From NCBI GenBank assembly GCA_029204225.1, contig CM055100.1:8446713-8510712 (forward strand): 64,000 nt of DNA. Reading direction: 5' to 3'. Positions 22,001 through 32,595 of the stretch are shown here, in pieces (within the stretch, counting starts at the first letter, position 1; each line of letters begins with the position of its first letter). The notes beneath the pieces are model-generated. The model was not told the origin of the DNA, made no database searches, and saw nothing but the letters and a program-made list of their open reading frames with translations. The position numbers and the translations under genes are program-made. The stretch is from Diphasiastrum complanatum. Taxonomy: Eukaryota > Streptophyta > Lycopodiopsida > Lycopodiales > Lycopodiaceae.

Positions 22001-22988
22001 AAGAGAAAAACTCCCTTTTACTAGTCATGTGTGAACTAGCACCCGAGTCAATCCACCAAGGATCTTCTCCTTTGAAGCTTGTTGAAGAAAATATGGACAT
22101 CATGAGAGAGTCCTCATGTGAACTCTCCTCCTCCTCCTCTTTGCTCATGTTGGCTTGGCTTTGATCTTGCTTCCTCTTGAAGCATTCCGAGGCATAATGC
22201 CCCATCTTGCTACAATAGTAGCACTTCACCTTTGATTTGTCCTTCTTGACTTTGGTGGTTGATGGAGATGCCTTTGGGGGTCCTTCTTGATCCTCAAGCT
22301 TTGTAGACTTCTTGAATATTGATCCTTTGCCTTTGGACTTGTCTTTGCCTTTGGTGAAGAGAGCTTGGTCATCTCCACCTTGGATGGAAAGCCTATCCAT
22401 CCTCTCTTGCATTTGGCTCCTTCTTGATTCCTCGGCCATGAGTGTGCCTTGGAGTTCTTCAAGTATGGGTAGCTTACCCATAATTGCATATCCCTGAACC
22501 AAATTGTCAAATTCAAAGCTTAGTCCATTCAATATGAGTTGAACAAGCTCTTCATCCTTGATAGGTTCACCTATAAAGGCTAGCTCTTTGTTCAATTCTT
22601 TTACTCTTAGGACAAAAGTATGTGCACTCTCTCCTTTCTTTTGATAGCTTCTATAGATTTGATTCTTCAAAGCTAACATTCTAGTTTGGTTCTTGGATTC
22701 ATAGACCTTTTGCAAAGTCTCCCAAGAATCTTGAGCTGAAGTGCAATCTCCTACCTCTCTTAAGAGTTCATTTGCAACATTCATTTTTATGCAATGTAGT
22801 GCGACATTGCACCTCTTGATGTATTTGGCTTTTTCTTGAGGATGAATAGGTTCACCCTCCTTACCATTTACAATTTCCATCAGATCTTGCATGATCATGA
22901 TAGATTCCATTCTAACTTTCCATATGGAATAGTTAGTTTTGTTGAGCCTTTCATTAGTATCCAAAAGATATGCATTTATAGATGCCAT
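19026..22988 (-). CDS. Copia Gag-Pol polyprotein, uninterrupted
   Basis: The 1320-residue polyprotein is cleaved into Gag, protease, integrase and RT/RNase H. Gag core is 1-250 with the knuckle CYYCSKMGHYASEC at 256-269. The protease site WIDSGASSH has D-S-G-A at 314-317. The integrase zinc site has H447, H452, C481 and C484, and the DDE residues are D511, D573 and E609. RT has D917 and YVDD at 1002-1005. RNase H runs from about 1160 (SDSDFAGD, STEAEY, YNDN). The start MASINAYLLD matches sister elements. RNase H seems two residues short after STEAEYKALTT compared with the relatives at 18280 and 60370. Otherwise no key residue is missing. Order PR-IN-RT-RH defines Copia. Transcription would need the damaged 5' LTR at 23800. 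Confidence 0.95.
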   Translation of the reverse strand: MASINAYLLDTNERLNKTNYSIWKVRMESIMIMQDLMEIVNGKEGEPIHPQEKAKYIKRCNVALHCIKMNVANELLREVGDCTSAQDSWETLQKVYESKNQTRMLALKNQIYRSYQKKGESAHTFVLRVKELNKELAFIGEPIKDEELVQLILNGLSFEFDNLVQGYAIMGKLPILEELQGTLMAEESRRSQMQERMDRLSIQGGDDQALFTKGKDKSKGKGSIFKKSTKLEDQEGPPKASPSTTKVKKDKSKVKCYYCSKMGHYASECFKRKQDQSQANMSKEEEEESSHEDSLMMSIFSSTSFKGEDPWWIDSGASSHMTSKREFFSSLLSYDGPINSIYTANDEACKIEGVGSIPLCLGSSKKINIEGVLYIPTITKNLLSVGQMVDNGFNVDFASNECFIKKKGKIVAKGTRLGKLYKLDAFVDTNVVMLAEKSKISTFTLWHKRLGHVNSGSMEAMIKEEYALGLQRSIGKEDKVCEACALSKAHKKVFPNSITKSSHPLELIHSDVHIASTKSNGGSSMFLTFIDDYSRYCWVFLLSFKSQVFDTFVKFKLFVEKHHNHSIKILRSDNGGEFISNEFKAFCEEEGIKKETSCPYTPQQNGVAERRNRTLCECSKALRLDACLPKSFWGESLVCANYLMNRVSCKAIEGKTPYEMLYGKKPNLNHLKVFGCICYVHVPLETRTKEDPSSTRGIMLGYASSSKGYKVYLPSLNKFVVSRDVIFDEHHMHMLEEGSSAPTIKKKMAEEQDLGFEEELMEEQAPNPPITPRRSSRAKVEPSRLTYQGKGHQVEGISSTSYALSSFEEPSNVEDALNSKEWYKAMLDEYDALIENETWLLVERPQRNVIGCKWVFKLKLNANGSVNKHKARLVAKGYAQERGIDYEETFAPVAKMVTIRLIIALASHFGWILCQMDVSNALLNGFLEEDIYMEQPQGFIKHGMENKVCHLQRSIYGLKQASRSWNSRLHCYLISLSFVQSEYDPTLYIKFDDVGIVLLLIYVDDIIISGNSVDGIEKIKIDLSLEFKMVDLGCLHFILGIEVLRGSDFIFISQVNYAQSLLKKFKMEVCKSVDTPMEQDVKVPNEDDERSFMVITLFRQLIGSLMWITITRPDLSFSVCRLSQSMQKPLNIHWKKAKRILRYISGTLDFGILYRGDVINLHAFSDSDFAGDKRDRKSTSAYSTFIGEGVVSWLSKKQETISLSSTEAEYKALTTKEVLWIKRLLVELKIMDSEEAPIIYNDNISAQHLASNPIFHARSKHIEICHHFVREMVQAKEIALEHVPSNECVADLLTKPLQRTPFIKFRSSLGVISKAMIEPS

Positions 22989-23787
22989 CTAGTCTCCTAA
23001 TCAAGGACTTGACACAAATGAAGGTTACTTCTATTGATTTGATTGAAGGTCTACCTTATCCCACTTCTTAGGGACCTGAAAAGATCAGTAATAGACTTCC
23101 TATAAAGATCTAAGAATGATCTCTAACAAAATCAAATCATAGAATACTAGAAACAATGCACTTGCTTGATTGAAGTAGACAATACTAGTAGAATTGCCCC
23201 TCTTTCTATAAAGAACATTAAAGCTTCCAAATGATCTGATCAAGAGTGAATTTCAGCAACCTAATATACTTCCAAAATCACTTGTAAAAGATCTAAATGG
23301 AACTTAATGAGGATGCAACACAATCTATTATCCAATCACAAGCAAAAAATGATCAAAATTGATGAAAAATTGATCTAATTTGGTGCATAAGTCAAGCAAT
23401 GGTTGGACTGAACCTAAATCACTTTAGGAGGTGTCTACTACACCTTAGAACAGCCTTGAAGAGTCCCCAAAACTCTGATCTTCCCTCTCCTTGAATGCTA
23501 GAAAGCCTCCTCTATGAAATCACCTCCAAAACTCGCTTAGAAATCAATGCTTGGCGCAAGCAAAACTTGCTATCTTGGTAATGTGAATTGAATTCAACTT
23601 TGCCTCTGGTTTTAGACACCTAAACACCTGCAAATGAAGTCACACAACACCAATCTCCAATGTATTTGACTCACTTTGAGTTCTAGAATCAATACTAGAT
23701 GCTAAGATCCAATCTACACAAGATTTAGATCAAAAATTGTGATCAAATTGAATGAAAACCAAGGATTTAGCTCATTTCAGCCTTTAG
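22989..23787 (-). other. Untranslated leader of the young Copia
   Basis: About 800 bp between the polyprotein start and the PBS, with no open frame of note. The sister elements have similar leaders (about 580 and 750 bp). Confidence 0.7.
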
Positions 23788-23799
23788 GCTCTGATACCA
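23788..23799 (-). other. Primer-binding site
   Basis: TGGTATCAGAGC on the minus strand directly follows the LTR end ...TTTTTACA. It is a perfect match to the site complementary to initiator tRNA-Met used by plant Copia elements. Confidence 0.9.
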
Positions 23800-24155
23800 T
23801 GTAAAAATTACAGCAAATAAGGATCCTAAAACACTTGAAATGATGAGGGAAACAATAGATTATGATTTCATAAGATTAGCACAAGTTGAACCATCAAAAT
23901 CCATCAAAAATCTATGCTTGAACCTCACTAAATGGCTCCAAAAATTACCAAAAATAGCTCCTATTTTTTCTCCCTTGTATCTAAGCATAATTTGGACTCA
24001 TTCCAAAGGTTCTAACACTTAGGTCTACTTGAGAACATCCTTATGAATGGAATCCTATGCTATTTGGCACGTGTGACAAGCCACATCATGACCATTTAAC
24101 TATTTACAAGTCATATGACCAAAACTAGTCAAGCTAGAATTGTGAATTTTTAACA
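23800..24155 (-). repeat. 5' LTR with internal deletion (356 bp)
   Basis: Same ends as the 682-bp partner. The sequence jumps from CACTAAATGGC to CAAAAATTACC with a two-base filler. The missing part corresponds to about 18469-18793 of the other LTR and includes its TATA box. The remaining parts look identical. Confidence 0.9.
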
Positions 24156-24160
24156 GGAAA

Positions 24161-26695
24161 GCCATGATACTATTCCATCACATAGAAAGGTGGCAAAAAA
24201 CTTGTTGATTTTCTATCCACTTTGTCACCTGCAAAATCCGAGTCACTATAGGCTCTTAAGCCAAGATTGGTCCCTCTATACAAAATGCCAGAATTCTTAG
24301 TAGATGAAATGTATCTAAGAACTCTTTTGGCCATCTTCCAATGTGAAACTAGAGGACTTTGCATGAATTGGCCTAACTTTCCAACACTATAACTAAGATC
24401 AGGTCTAGTTATAATTAAATAAATCAAGGAGCCAATAAGCCTTCTATATAATGTGATGTCCTCAAAGGATGCTTCATCAGAACCAATAGATGTTTTTATA
24501 TGTTGCTCCATTGGTGTCTCAATGACTTTACAATTCTTCATTCCAAATCTATCTAGGATGGATGTAGCATATTTATATTGACAAATGAGGCTAGAATTAC
24601 ATCCTCTAATAACCTCTATTCCAATAATGAAGCTTAACAAGCCGAGATCTACCATCTTAAACTCTTTTTCTAAAGCAATTTTTACATCTATAATTTCATC
24701 TAGATCATTACCACTCAAGATAATGTCATCTACATACAAAACAAGAATAATGATCATGCCATCATGAAATCTTATGTACAATGATGGATCATAGGCACTC
24801 ATTACAAAATTGATGGAAATGAGAAAAGAGTTTAGCCTAGAGTACCATGCTCTAGGTGTTTGCTTGAGCCCATAAAGGCTCTTCTTCAAGAAACACACAT
24901 TTCCTTCATGATTTGCCTTGATGAAACCCTCAGGTTGCCTCATATAGATCTCTTCCTCCAAATAACCATTGAGGAATGCATTTGTGAAATGAAGTTGGAA
25001 TAGCTCCCAATTGAAGGTTGTAGCAAGACTAATGATCAACCTGATATGACAAGCTTAGCCATAGGAGCAAAAGTCTCATCATAATCAATGCCTTTGGTTT
25101 GTAAAAAACCTTTGGATACAAGCTTAGCTTTATGCTTACTTATTGATCCATCTTGATTATACTTCAATCTAAATACCCACTTACAATCAAGAGGTTTCTT
25201 CCCTTGAGGAAGATCCACAAGATCCCAAGTATGATTCTCAATGAGAGCATCATACTCTACTTGCATAGCATCCATCCAACTTTTAGATTTACAAGCATCT
25301 TCATAGAATGTTGGCTCATCTAACATTGAAGTAAGAAAGGTGTAAGATGTGAAAGATGATGAGTCTTCTCTTTTATCACCTTGACCATCATAGGTGAGCC
25401 TCAATGGCTCGGTCCCTACCCTTGTAGATCTTCTTGGAGTTCTTGGAGTTCTTGCATCTTGAGGTGGATCCTCAAGTTTTTCTTCACTTGGAAGCTCCTC
25501 ATCCATCCTAGCATGATCCTTGGCATCAAGATGATTAGTAGCATTATCATCCAAATCACAAGCATGTCCTTCATCAGAAATAACATCCCTACTCACTATC
25601 ACCTTGCTAGTGATGGGATTGAAGACTCTATATCCTTTGCTATTCTCACCATATCCCACAAAGATGCCTTTGATGGATGTTGCATCATCCTTCTTCCTCT
25701 TATCCAAGGATTGGTGTACATAGCAAGTGGATCCAAAAACTTTGAGATCCTTGAGATTGGGCTTCTCTCCAAATAGAGCTTCAAATGGTGTGATTCCTCC
25801 AATGGCTTGGTTAGGCAATCTATTGCACAAATAATAAGCACAAGTTATTGCTTTACCCCAAAATGGTTTGGATAGAGAAGTATCTAGCCTTAAGGCCTTA
25901 GCACACTCACAAAGAGATCTATTTCTTCTCTCACTCACTCCATTTTGTTGAGGGGTGTATGGACATGACAACTCCCTCTTTATGCCATTAGAACTACAAA
26001 AGTCAATAAACTTATTGGAGATATATTCACCTCCATTATCACTCCTTAATACCTTAATCTTGGTACTAAGTTGATTTTCTACCAAAGTCTTGAACTTTAC
26101 AAAAGAATCAAACACCATTGATTTGCTAGACAAGAGGTACATCCAACAATATCTAGAATAGTCATCAATGAAGATTACATAATATTTGGCACCACCATTA
26201 GACAAATCTGAAAAGCTATGAACTTTCGAATGGATGAGTTCAAGAGGAGAGCTTGATCTTGATGTAGATCTTGAGAAGGGTAGTTTGTGAGCCTTTGAGA
26301 GGCTGCATGCTTCACATCTCTTCCCACACTTTGACAAATGCTTGGGGAGTCCAACCGCAAGCTCCTTTGCAACCATAGATTCCATGGGTTTGAAGTTGGG
26401 GTGGCCCAAACTTTTGTGCCATAGTTCCACCTTTGCCAAAATAACACTCTCCACTGAAATATTAGTATCAAGCTTAAACAAGCTACCTTGCTTAAAGCCT
26501 TTGGCTATACATTCATCATTTCTAAGTATGGAACAAAATCCATGCTTAAATTGTACATCAAGGCCATTATCCATTAAGTGGCCAACACTAAGCAAGTTCT
26601 TGGTTAACTTAGAAACAGAAAGAACATTCTCAAGATTCACCCTTTTGGATGATCCAACATACAATGGAATGGTCCCTATGCCACTTATCTTACAT
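24161..26695 (-). pseudogene. Copia pol (5' piece of split element)
   Basis: Two long minus frames, 26664-25036 and 25039-24170, overlap by a frameshift. The first holds the protease tail (LTKNLLSVGHLMDNG), the pre-integrase/zinc region (ELWHKSLGHPNFKPM, CEACSLSKAHK), the integrase core (FIDDYSRYCWMYL, RSDNGGEYIS, TPQQNGVSERR) and the RT start (CKWVFRLKYNQDGS). The second has the RT core with LYVDDIILSGND and the RNase H start (SDSDFAGDKVDRKSTS). Coding continues across the nested insertion into 17893-18324. Catalytic motifs are largely kept, so decay is modest, with a few frameshifts. Confidence 0.9.
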
Positions 26696-26697
26696 TC

Positions 26698-27719
26698 TTA
26701 ACTACTTGCAGTATAGATTGATCTATGTAAATCATTGTAAGAAAGTAAAGTGGAGAAAATGTCCTTTTGATATGTCATGTGGGAACTAGCCCCACTATCA
26801 ATCCACCAAGAATCATTGGTGTTGCTCTTGGATGATGGTGGTTTGTTGGAAACCATCAAGGATGACTCTTTTTCATCTCTTGATGTGCAATGTTGTTTTT
26901 TTTGCTCTCGTGTGCCTTCTTCTTCTTGAGACAATCTGATGTGCAATGTCCTTTCTTTTCACAAAAAAAACATTTGTACTTGGACTTGTCTTTGATCCTA
27001 CCCTTTGAGCTTGAAACCTCCTCCTCCTCCTTGGTCTTCTTGAAGTGCTTCTTCTTGCCATTGGTCTTCTTCTTGCCTTTGAATGAGAAATTAGCTTTCT
27101 CATCACCATCCTGTAGAGAAATAGCATTCATTCTTGCATTGGTATGCATCATCCTACACTCTTCAGCCACTAATACACTGTGAAGATTTTCTATAGTGGG
27201 CAAAGTGTCTTGGATTGCAAAGCTTTGGACCAAATTTGAAAAGTCACTCCCTAGACCATTAAGGACAACTTAAACAAGCTCACTTTCTTGAATCTTCTCT
27301 CCAATGGAAGCTAACTCCCTATTGAGAGACTTGATTCTGAGCACATAAACCTGTGCACTCTCATCACTCCTCTTCATGCTTTGCAGAATCTGATTCCTAA
27401 GCATGAGAACCTTCGAAGTGTTACTAGACTCATAGATTGATCTTAAAGATTTTCAACCGTCTTTAGCACTGGTACAGGCTGATATTTCTCTCAATAAATC
27501 ATGGCTTACATTCATCTTCACACAGTGGAGTGTAAGCCTAGATCTTCTCTTGTATTTAGCTAACTCCTGTGCACCTATAGGTTCATCTTCATCATCAATC
27601 AGAAACTCATAGAGACCCTGGAGCACCATGAGTGACTCCATCCTCACTTTCCAAATAGCATATTTGGTAGAATTTAACCTCTCACTAGCTTCTAGAAGGT
27701 ATGCTCCAGTAGATCCCAT
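26698..27719 (-). pseudogene. Copia Gag and protease start of the split element
   Basis: Gag begins MGSTGAYLLEASERLNSTKY at 27719 and breaks near 27453. It resumes to the 27233-26856 frame with the knuckle CFFCEKKGHCTSDC, then the frame 26946-26698 with the intact protease site WWIDSGASSHMT. At least three frameshifts or stops occur. The family is the same as the young element inserted into it (shared gag start pattern YLL..ERLN). Confidence 0.85.
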
Positions 27720-28296
27720 CTTACTAGTGAAATTCTACACACAAGATATAGATTTGTTTGAACTTGAAACTCACAAAGGTTTCTAACTTGCAGTGTTTCA
27801 CTCAAATATTGACTTCTAATCCAACAGATGGACTTGTAATCATAGTCCTATCACTCCCCCACAAAGCTGGAATGAAGATAAGATGAAGTGAAAACTAGTC
27901 TCAAGCAAATCTTGCCAATCTTGGCTATTTTCTGGACAATAGAATGACTCTATGTCTCTCTTTCACTTTGATGTACTTTCTAGACCTGGTTTCCACTTTA
28001 AGAAAGTCTAAAATCAGCCTAGATTAATCAGTTATCATGAAAAAAATTCAAAACTAATTAATGGCAAGTGATCTTGATAGCTTATTCTAGGATTTGCACC
28101 AATATGGGATTTTAAATGCTGGTTCAGAGTTGCCCACACGTGTGAACAATATGAATTTTGATCCACAAGAAGTTTGGGATCAAATCCCCTCACCAAATCC
28201 AGGATACCAGCTCGCCCTTCCAATACTAGCTTTTTGCACCAAAAACCTGCTAAAACTGGATTAGTTTCAAACACTGATCAATAGCCTTGTACTTGG
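27720..28296 (-). other. Leader of the split Copia element
   Basis: Non-coding sequence between gag and the PBS at 28297, of the length expected for this family. Confidence 0.6.
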
Positions 28297-28308
28297 CTCT
28301 GATACCAT
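28297..28308 (-). other. Primer-binding site of the split Copia
   Basis: TGGTATCAGAGC on the minus strand, 577 bp upstream of gag. The adjoining sequence to the right should be the 5' LTR, but its end (TTTTAAAA) is not a normal CA end. Confidence 0.8.
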
Positions 28309-28940
28309 TTTAAAAGTACAGTACTAAGGACCATAAATGGATCTTTGAATGATCCACAAGGTTGATTGTGTGCTTGTTAAACAATCTATTAGATACTAGT
28401 CATCAGAAAACAAGATCTAGTTTAGCAGCTTGATATCGCGTCTTGACTTGCCAACAGTATCCTGACTTGCCAACTTGATTTTTTTAATTTTTACTTAGCC
28501 ATTTGACTTTCCATTAGTACAGAATGACCAGAGACCTCAGGTTTACCATTCTAGTGGTTGATGAGTCAAACTGTCTGACTCATGTCCTAACTCGCCATTT
28601 CAAATTTCCCGTTCGTTTTTTATTTTTCATTTTTCTCTAACTCGCCAACAAAAATTCTTGACTCGCCAGCAAAAATTCCTCTTTGTTTTTTTAGTATTTT
28701 GACTTACCATCAGTATAGTAGGAAGTACACCACTTGATCTACCCTGTACCAGACTGGCGAGTAGAAACTTATTTGACTCGAGCACCTTACTCAAAACACA
28801 TCCGACCCTCTGGGAAGGATTGAAAACTTAAATAGATGGACTAGGCAGCAAGAAACTTGAAGCGCACCCTACAAATCTGGTGCCGAATGTAGAATTAGAG
28901 GGATCACAACTAGTCCACCAAGTAGGGGTAGGATGGGAGA
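28309..28940. other. Unassigned, with repeated ACTCGCCA/ACTTGCCA motifs
   Basis: Non-coding. Motifs of the form GACTTGCCA or ACTCGCCA recur at least eight times at 28445-28770 in irregular spacing. It could be the 5' LTR of the split Copia or the edge of the Gypsy element that follows. Confidence 0.3.
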
Positions 28941-28943
28941 AAG

Positions 28944-29330
28944 ATGCCAAGCATGTGTATCCCAATCACGCATAGGGGGTTTCCACATGAATCGCCCATA
29001 GTCGATGGAGCATATGAAGTGAACATCATTTCCTCCAAGCTATATCACAAATGGGGGCTTACTCATATGGCAAGTGCTCCTTTTACGATCCGACTAGCTG
29101 ACCAGTCTAGTGTGAAACCATTAGGCATAGCCAAGGAAGTGCACACCAAAGTAGCCGAAATACGTTTTGTACTAGACTTTGTAGTCTTGAACTTGCCCGA
29201 ATCCCCCCAATCCTACAATGTCCTACTAGGTAGACCATGGCTCAAAACATCACAAGCTCTACTAGGTAGACTAAATCACATCATCCTACAGAATTGTGAT
29301 TCCACACTTAATATCGATCATGTTACCTAG
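28944..29330 (+). pseudogene. Gypsy aspartic protease fragment
   Basis: The 128-codon frame has IVDGAYEVNIISSKLYHKWG, where the active-site triplet reads D-G-A. FTIRLADQSSVKPLGIAKEV, RFVLDFVVLNLPES and YNVLLGRPWL follow, the pattern of plant Ty3/Gypsy retropepsins (ending L-L-G-R-P-W). It processes the Gag-Pol of such elements. No RT follows; the next 300 bp have scattered stops. It is a fragment. Confidence 0.75.
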
Positions 29331-29740
29331 ATCACAAAACTGACTAACCAAAGAGCCATGGTTGCAAGCTCTACGACTACAATCCATTTTGATGAGTCGG
29401 ATGATAGGACATCGTTGGAAGATAATTGTTATATGTGACGATTCACAGACTGATGTAGTAAACTGGACCGAAGCCTTAGCTACGGTGGATTGCATTTAGT
29501 TGGATGTCTCATCTACTAAGTAGTAGCCAAAGCAAAGGTCGGTTGTAGACACATACTCCGATGAAGATGATATCCCAATCAAAAGATTAGCTGAACCAAC
29601 AAGAAATTTAGCAAAGGCCATCAAGACTTTGTATCACTTTTCATGATGATTCTGTTAGATTTCCTATGCTCAGCCTTAAACAAATCATTCAAGTTATGAG
29701 CATCCTGAAAACTGAAGGCCGACTACATGTTTTGGACCTT
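29331..29740 (+). other. Degraded downstream part of the Gypsy fragment
   Basis: Short plus frames (for example FDESDDRTSLEDNCY) with many stops. No domain is recognisable. Confidence 0.3.
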
Positions 29741-29744
29741 CACA

Positions 29745-30175
29745 TTTTTTCCTTTGAGATTTTTTATGCCTTAAACATTTTTAGATACCTTTGCCTTTTT
29801 TGCACCTTAGAAAAAAATGTGACATAGTGGCCAAGTGGCCAGAATGCCTTACAAACTATTCTTAAGGCACCTTCGTCTTTTTTGTCTTTTTTGCCCCTTC
29901 GAGAAAAATGCGACAAAGTGGCTAGAAAGCCTTAGAAACCATTTTTTAAGGCACCTTCAGCTTTTTCAGCCTTTTCGCTGCCGTTAGTCTAAGGCACCTT
30001 CTGCTTTTTCGATGTCTTTAGTCAAAGGCACCTTCGCCTTCTTCGCTGCCTTTAGTCTATGGCACTTTTCAGCTTTTTCGCCTTCTTCATTGTCTTAAAT
30101 GTAAGGACGCCTTCGGGATTTACATACCTTTAGTCTAAGGGCACCTTCGGCTTTTTCGGCTTTTTTGCATTTTTG
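29745..30175. repeat. Degenerate tandem repeat AAGGCACCTTCGGCTTTTTC
   Basis: Units resembling (A)AGGCACCTTCGSCTTTTTCG occur around 29870, 29950, 29990, 30025, 30060 and 30135 with variable spacers (TTTAGTCTAAGG is common). Rich in T on the plus strand, no coding. Confidence 0.65.
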
Positions 30176-30632
30176 CTACATTGGCAAATCGACGTGGCCA
30201 ACTTATCAGCAACTCTGAAACAGTTGGACAATCAAATATCCCAAAGGTGGGTAGCAGTTACCAACTTTGTACATATACAAAGACTGGCGTAAATAGCGTT
30301 AAAAGCTTGTAAGATATTTGTCTCTCGACACTTGTAAATATATATACTAGCTGAATCAAGCTATGTAAGTGTTAATGGAATTTTTTTTTCAGTTTAGAGT
30401 TATCTGTAGCTAGCGCTATCATGCTCAAAAATTTGAAGTTATTACTTCAACCCATTGTACTTTCTGTTGATATAAATCAGAGTGCAATTGTTGTCTCACT
30501 ACTGCGATGTCCATTTGCACAATCTATATGAATCATTCTACTTGAAATTTCTGCTGCTAACTATTGTGTTTCCGTTCCTACATGCCTACGCTCTCGAGAT
30601 TCCATTGCCGGTCATCCTCAAGGTTTACGACA
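30176..30632 (+). repeat. Copia 5' LTR (left end uncertain)
   Basis: The right end TTTACGACA abuts a perfect PBS. TATA-like AAATATATATACTAG lies at about 30338. The left border was not found. Confidence 0.5.
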
Positions 30633-30644
30633 TGGTATCAGAGC
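30633..30644 (+). other. Primer-binding site
   Basis: TGGTATCAGAGC directly after an LTR end on the plus strand. Confidence 0.85.
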
Positions 30645-30776
30645 AAGCATTTCAGAAATCTGCATTTCTAATGTGGATTATCAGTCTTGTTTCTATCAAG
30701 ACATCTTTCTAGCAAACGCGCAGCCAACAGTATTTTGAAAATTGTTGTTTCTACCAATGATCTCATTCAACGAGAA

Positions 30777-31398
30777 TGGATCCATCATCTAGTTCATCTC
30801 TCATTGACAAACTCGATGGAGATAACTACCATCTCTGAAAATTCAAGATAAAGGTCTTGGCCATCTTAATTTCAATGGTATTCAGCAAATGTTAGCTCAG
30901 AGTCTAGTACAAGATCTGTCTTCAGTCAGCAAGCTAACTTTTCCATGCAAAAGCCGTATTATCAGCAAGCATGTTAGAAGTCCCTTCAGTTCAGACTCAG
31001 TTCATACATCCAAGGGCTTGCTTGACCTTGTACATAGTGACATTTGTGGCCCGATGCATACTGCTTCCACAAGAGGAGCTCTCTTTTCTAACCTTCATCG
31101 ATGACTTCTCTCGAAGGACTGCAACCTACTATATGAAGAACAAATCTGAAGCATTCAAGTTCTTCAAACAGTTCAAGGCATCTATAGAAAACTAGACCCA
31201 GACATATGGAGGGGGAGAGTACATCTCCACAGAATTCAAAGAGTTCTGCAAGGCCAATGTGATACATCAACAATATACAACCAGCTACTCACCTCAATCC
31301 AATGGTGTAGCTGAACGGAACATTCGGACACTCATCGAAAGTGCCAAGAGCATGATGGAACATGCCTCTCTTCTACAGAAATTCCAAGAAGCATATTA
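30777..31398 (+). pseudogene. Copia gag start joined to integrase
   Basis: Gag opens MDPSSSSSLIDKLDGDNYHL, then a stop where Trp is expected and KFKIKVLAIL. After about 100 bp the frame is integrase: GLLDLVHSDICGPMHTA, then FIDDFSRRTATYYMKNKSEA, GGGEYISTEFKEFC, YSPQSNGVAERNIRTL. Gag C-terminus, protease and the start of integrase are deleted. It is cut at about 31398 by a minus-strand Copia fragment. Confidence 0.75.
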
Positions 31399-32595
31399 GA
31401 TCTTGACCTAGATCTAGCATAAGAAAGCTTTTTAGAGCTTGCATAATATCCACCAATCTTATTGATGCTAAAAGGGAGCTTTGGAAATTTGTTTCGATTC
31501 CATCCTTTTTGTTAGCCATAACAAAAGCATCAAGCTTAAAAAGTCTACCTTGTCTATTGCCCCTAGCAACCAAGATTTCCTCCTTTGTAATGAAACAGGC
31601 ATCACCACCAAACTTTATCATGTATCCTTTCTCTATCAATTGACCAACACTTAGCAAATTCTTTGAAAGTGAAGGAATGCAAAGAACACCATCAATTTTG
31701 GCTTTCCTATTAGTAGAGAGACAAATAGAAATTGAACCAATACCTTCAATCACACACTCACCACCATTGGCCATGTGAATTTCTTTCTTGGCTCCATCAT
31801 AAGTGACAAGAGAAGTAAAGAACTCCTTGTGACTTGTCGTTTGTGACTAGCTCCACTATCAATCCACCATGAATCTTTGTCACCTTCACTTGATATCGGA
31901 CTTGAAGAACACATCAAAAGATAGATCCTCATCATTAGTAGTAAAGTTGATTTGCTTGCTACCTTTATCTCTTTGCTTCTTCAAACATTCATTTGCAAAA
32001 TGCCCTTTGATGTGGCAATAAAAGCATTTCAACTTAGACTTATCTTTCTTTTTGCCAAAAGAGGAAGTCTCACCTTGATCTTTTCCTTTTGACCACTTGC
32101 CTTTGCCTTTGCCCTTGAACTTGCCTTTGATGAACATAGCCTCCTCTTCATAATGAGATGTCGATGTAGATCCACCTCCTCTTGATTGAAGCCTATACCC
32201 CTCATTCACCATGACCTCTTGCCAATCCACACTTGGAAAAGTCTTTTGAATAGCAAAACTTTGAACAAGATTAGCATGATCATCCAACAAGCCATTAAGT
32301 ATAACTTGAACAAGTTCTACCTCCTTAATGCTTTCATCAATACATGCTAACTCATCATTGAAGGCTTTAACCCTCAATACAAAAGCATGAGTACTTCTTC
32401 CTTCTTTTGCAAAGTTTGAAAGATTTTCCTCCTAAGAGTAAGCACTCTTGATGTAGACTTGGATTCATAAAGCTTCTTCAAAGCTTCCCAAGCCTCCAAA
32501 GATGATGTGCACTTACCAATCTCCTTGAGAAGTTCATTGGTAACATTCGTCTTAATCACGTGTAGAGCTTCCTTTGCTCTCTTGTCATACCTCAC
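31399..32595 (-). pseudogene. Copia Gag and protease fragment
   Basis: The minus strand from 32595 has Gag (RAKEALHVIKTNVTNELLKE, AWEALKKLYESKSTSRVLTL), frameshifts at 32375, and continues with the knuckle CFYCHIKGHFANEC. Then comes a protease region WWIDSGASHKRQ (site intact, next residues frameshifted) and LSKNLLSVGQLIEKG. It ends at 31399 inside the other Copia. An LTR and PBS upstream at 33183-33564 probably belong to it. Confidence 0.8.

Larger units (their letters stand above)
18330..24155 (-). mobile_element. Complete young Ty1/Copia retrotransposon
   Basis: LTRs at 18330-19011 and 23800-24155 flank a single 1320-codon gag-pol frame. The 5-bp target duplication GGAAA is perfect (18325-18329 and 24156-24160). 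A PBS (TGGTATCAGAGC) abuts the 5' LTR and a purine tract abuts the 3' LTR. The LTR portions present in both copies look identical by eye, so the insertion is recent. It entered the RNase H coding region of another Copia element of the same orientation. The 5' LTR (right) lacks about 326 bp that are present in the 3' LTR, including its TATA box. Confidence 0.95.
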
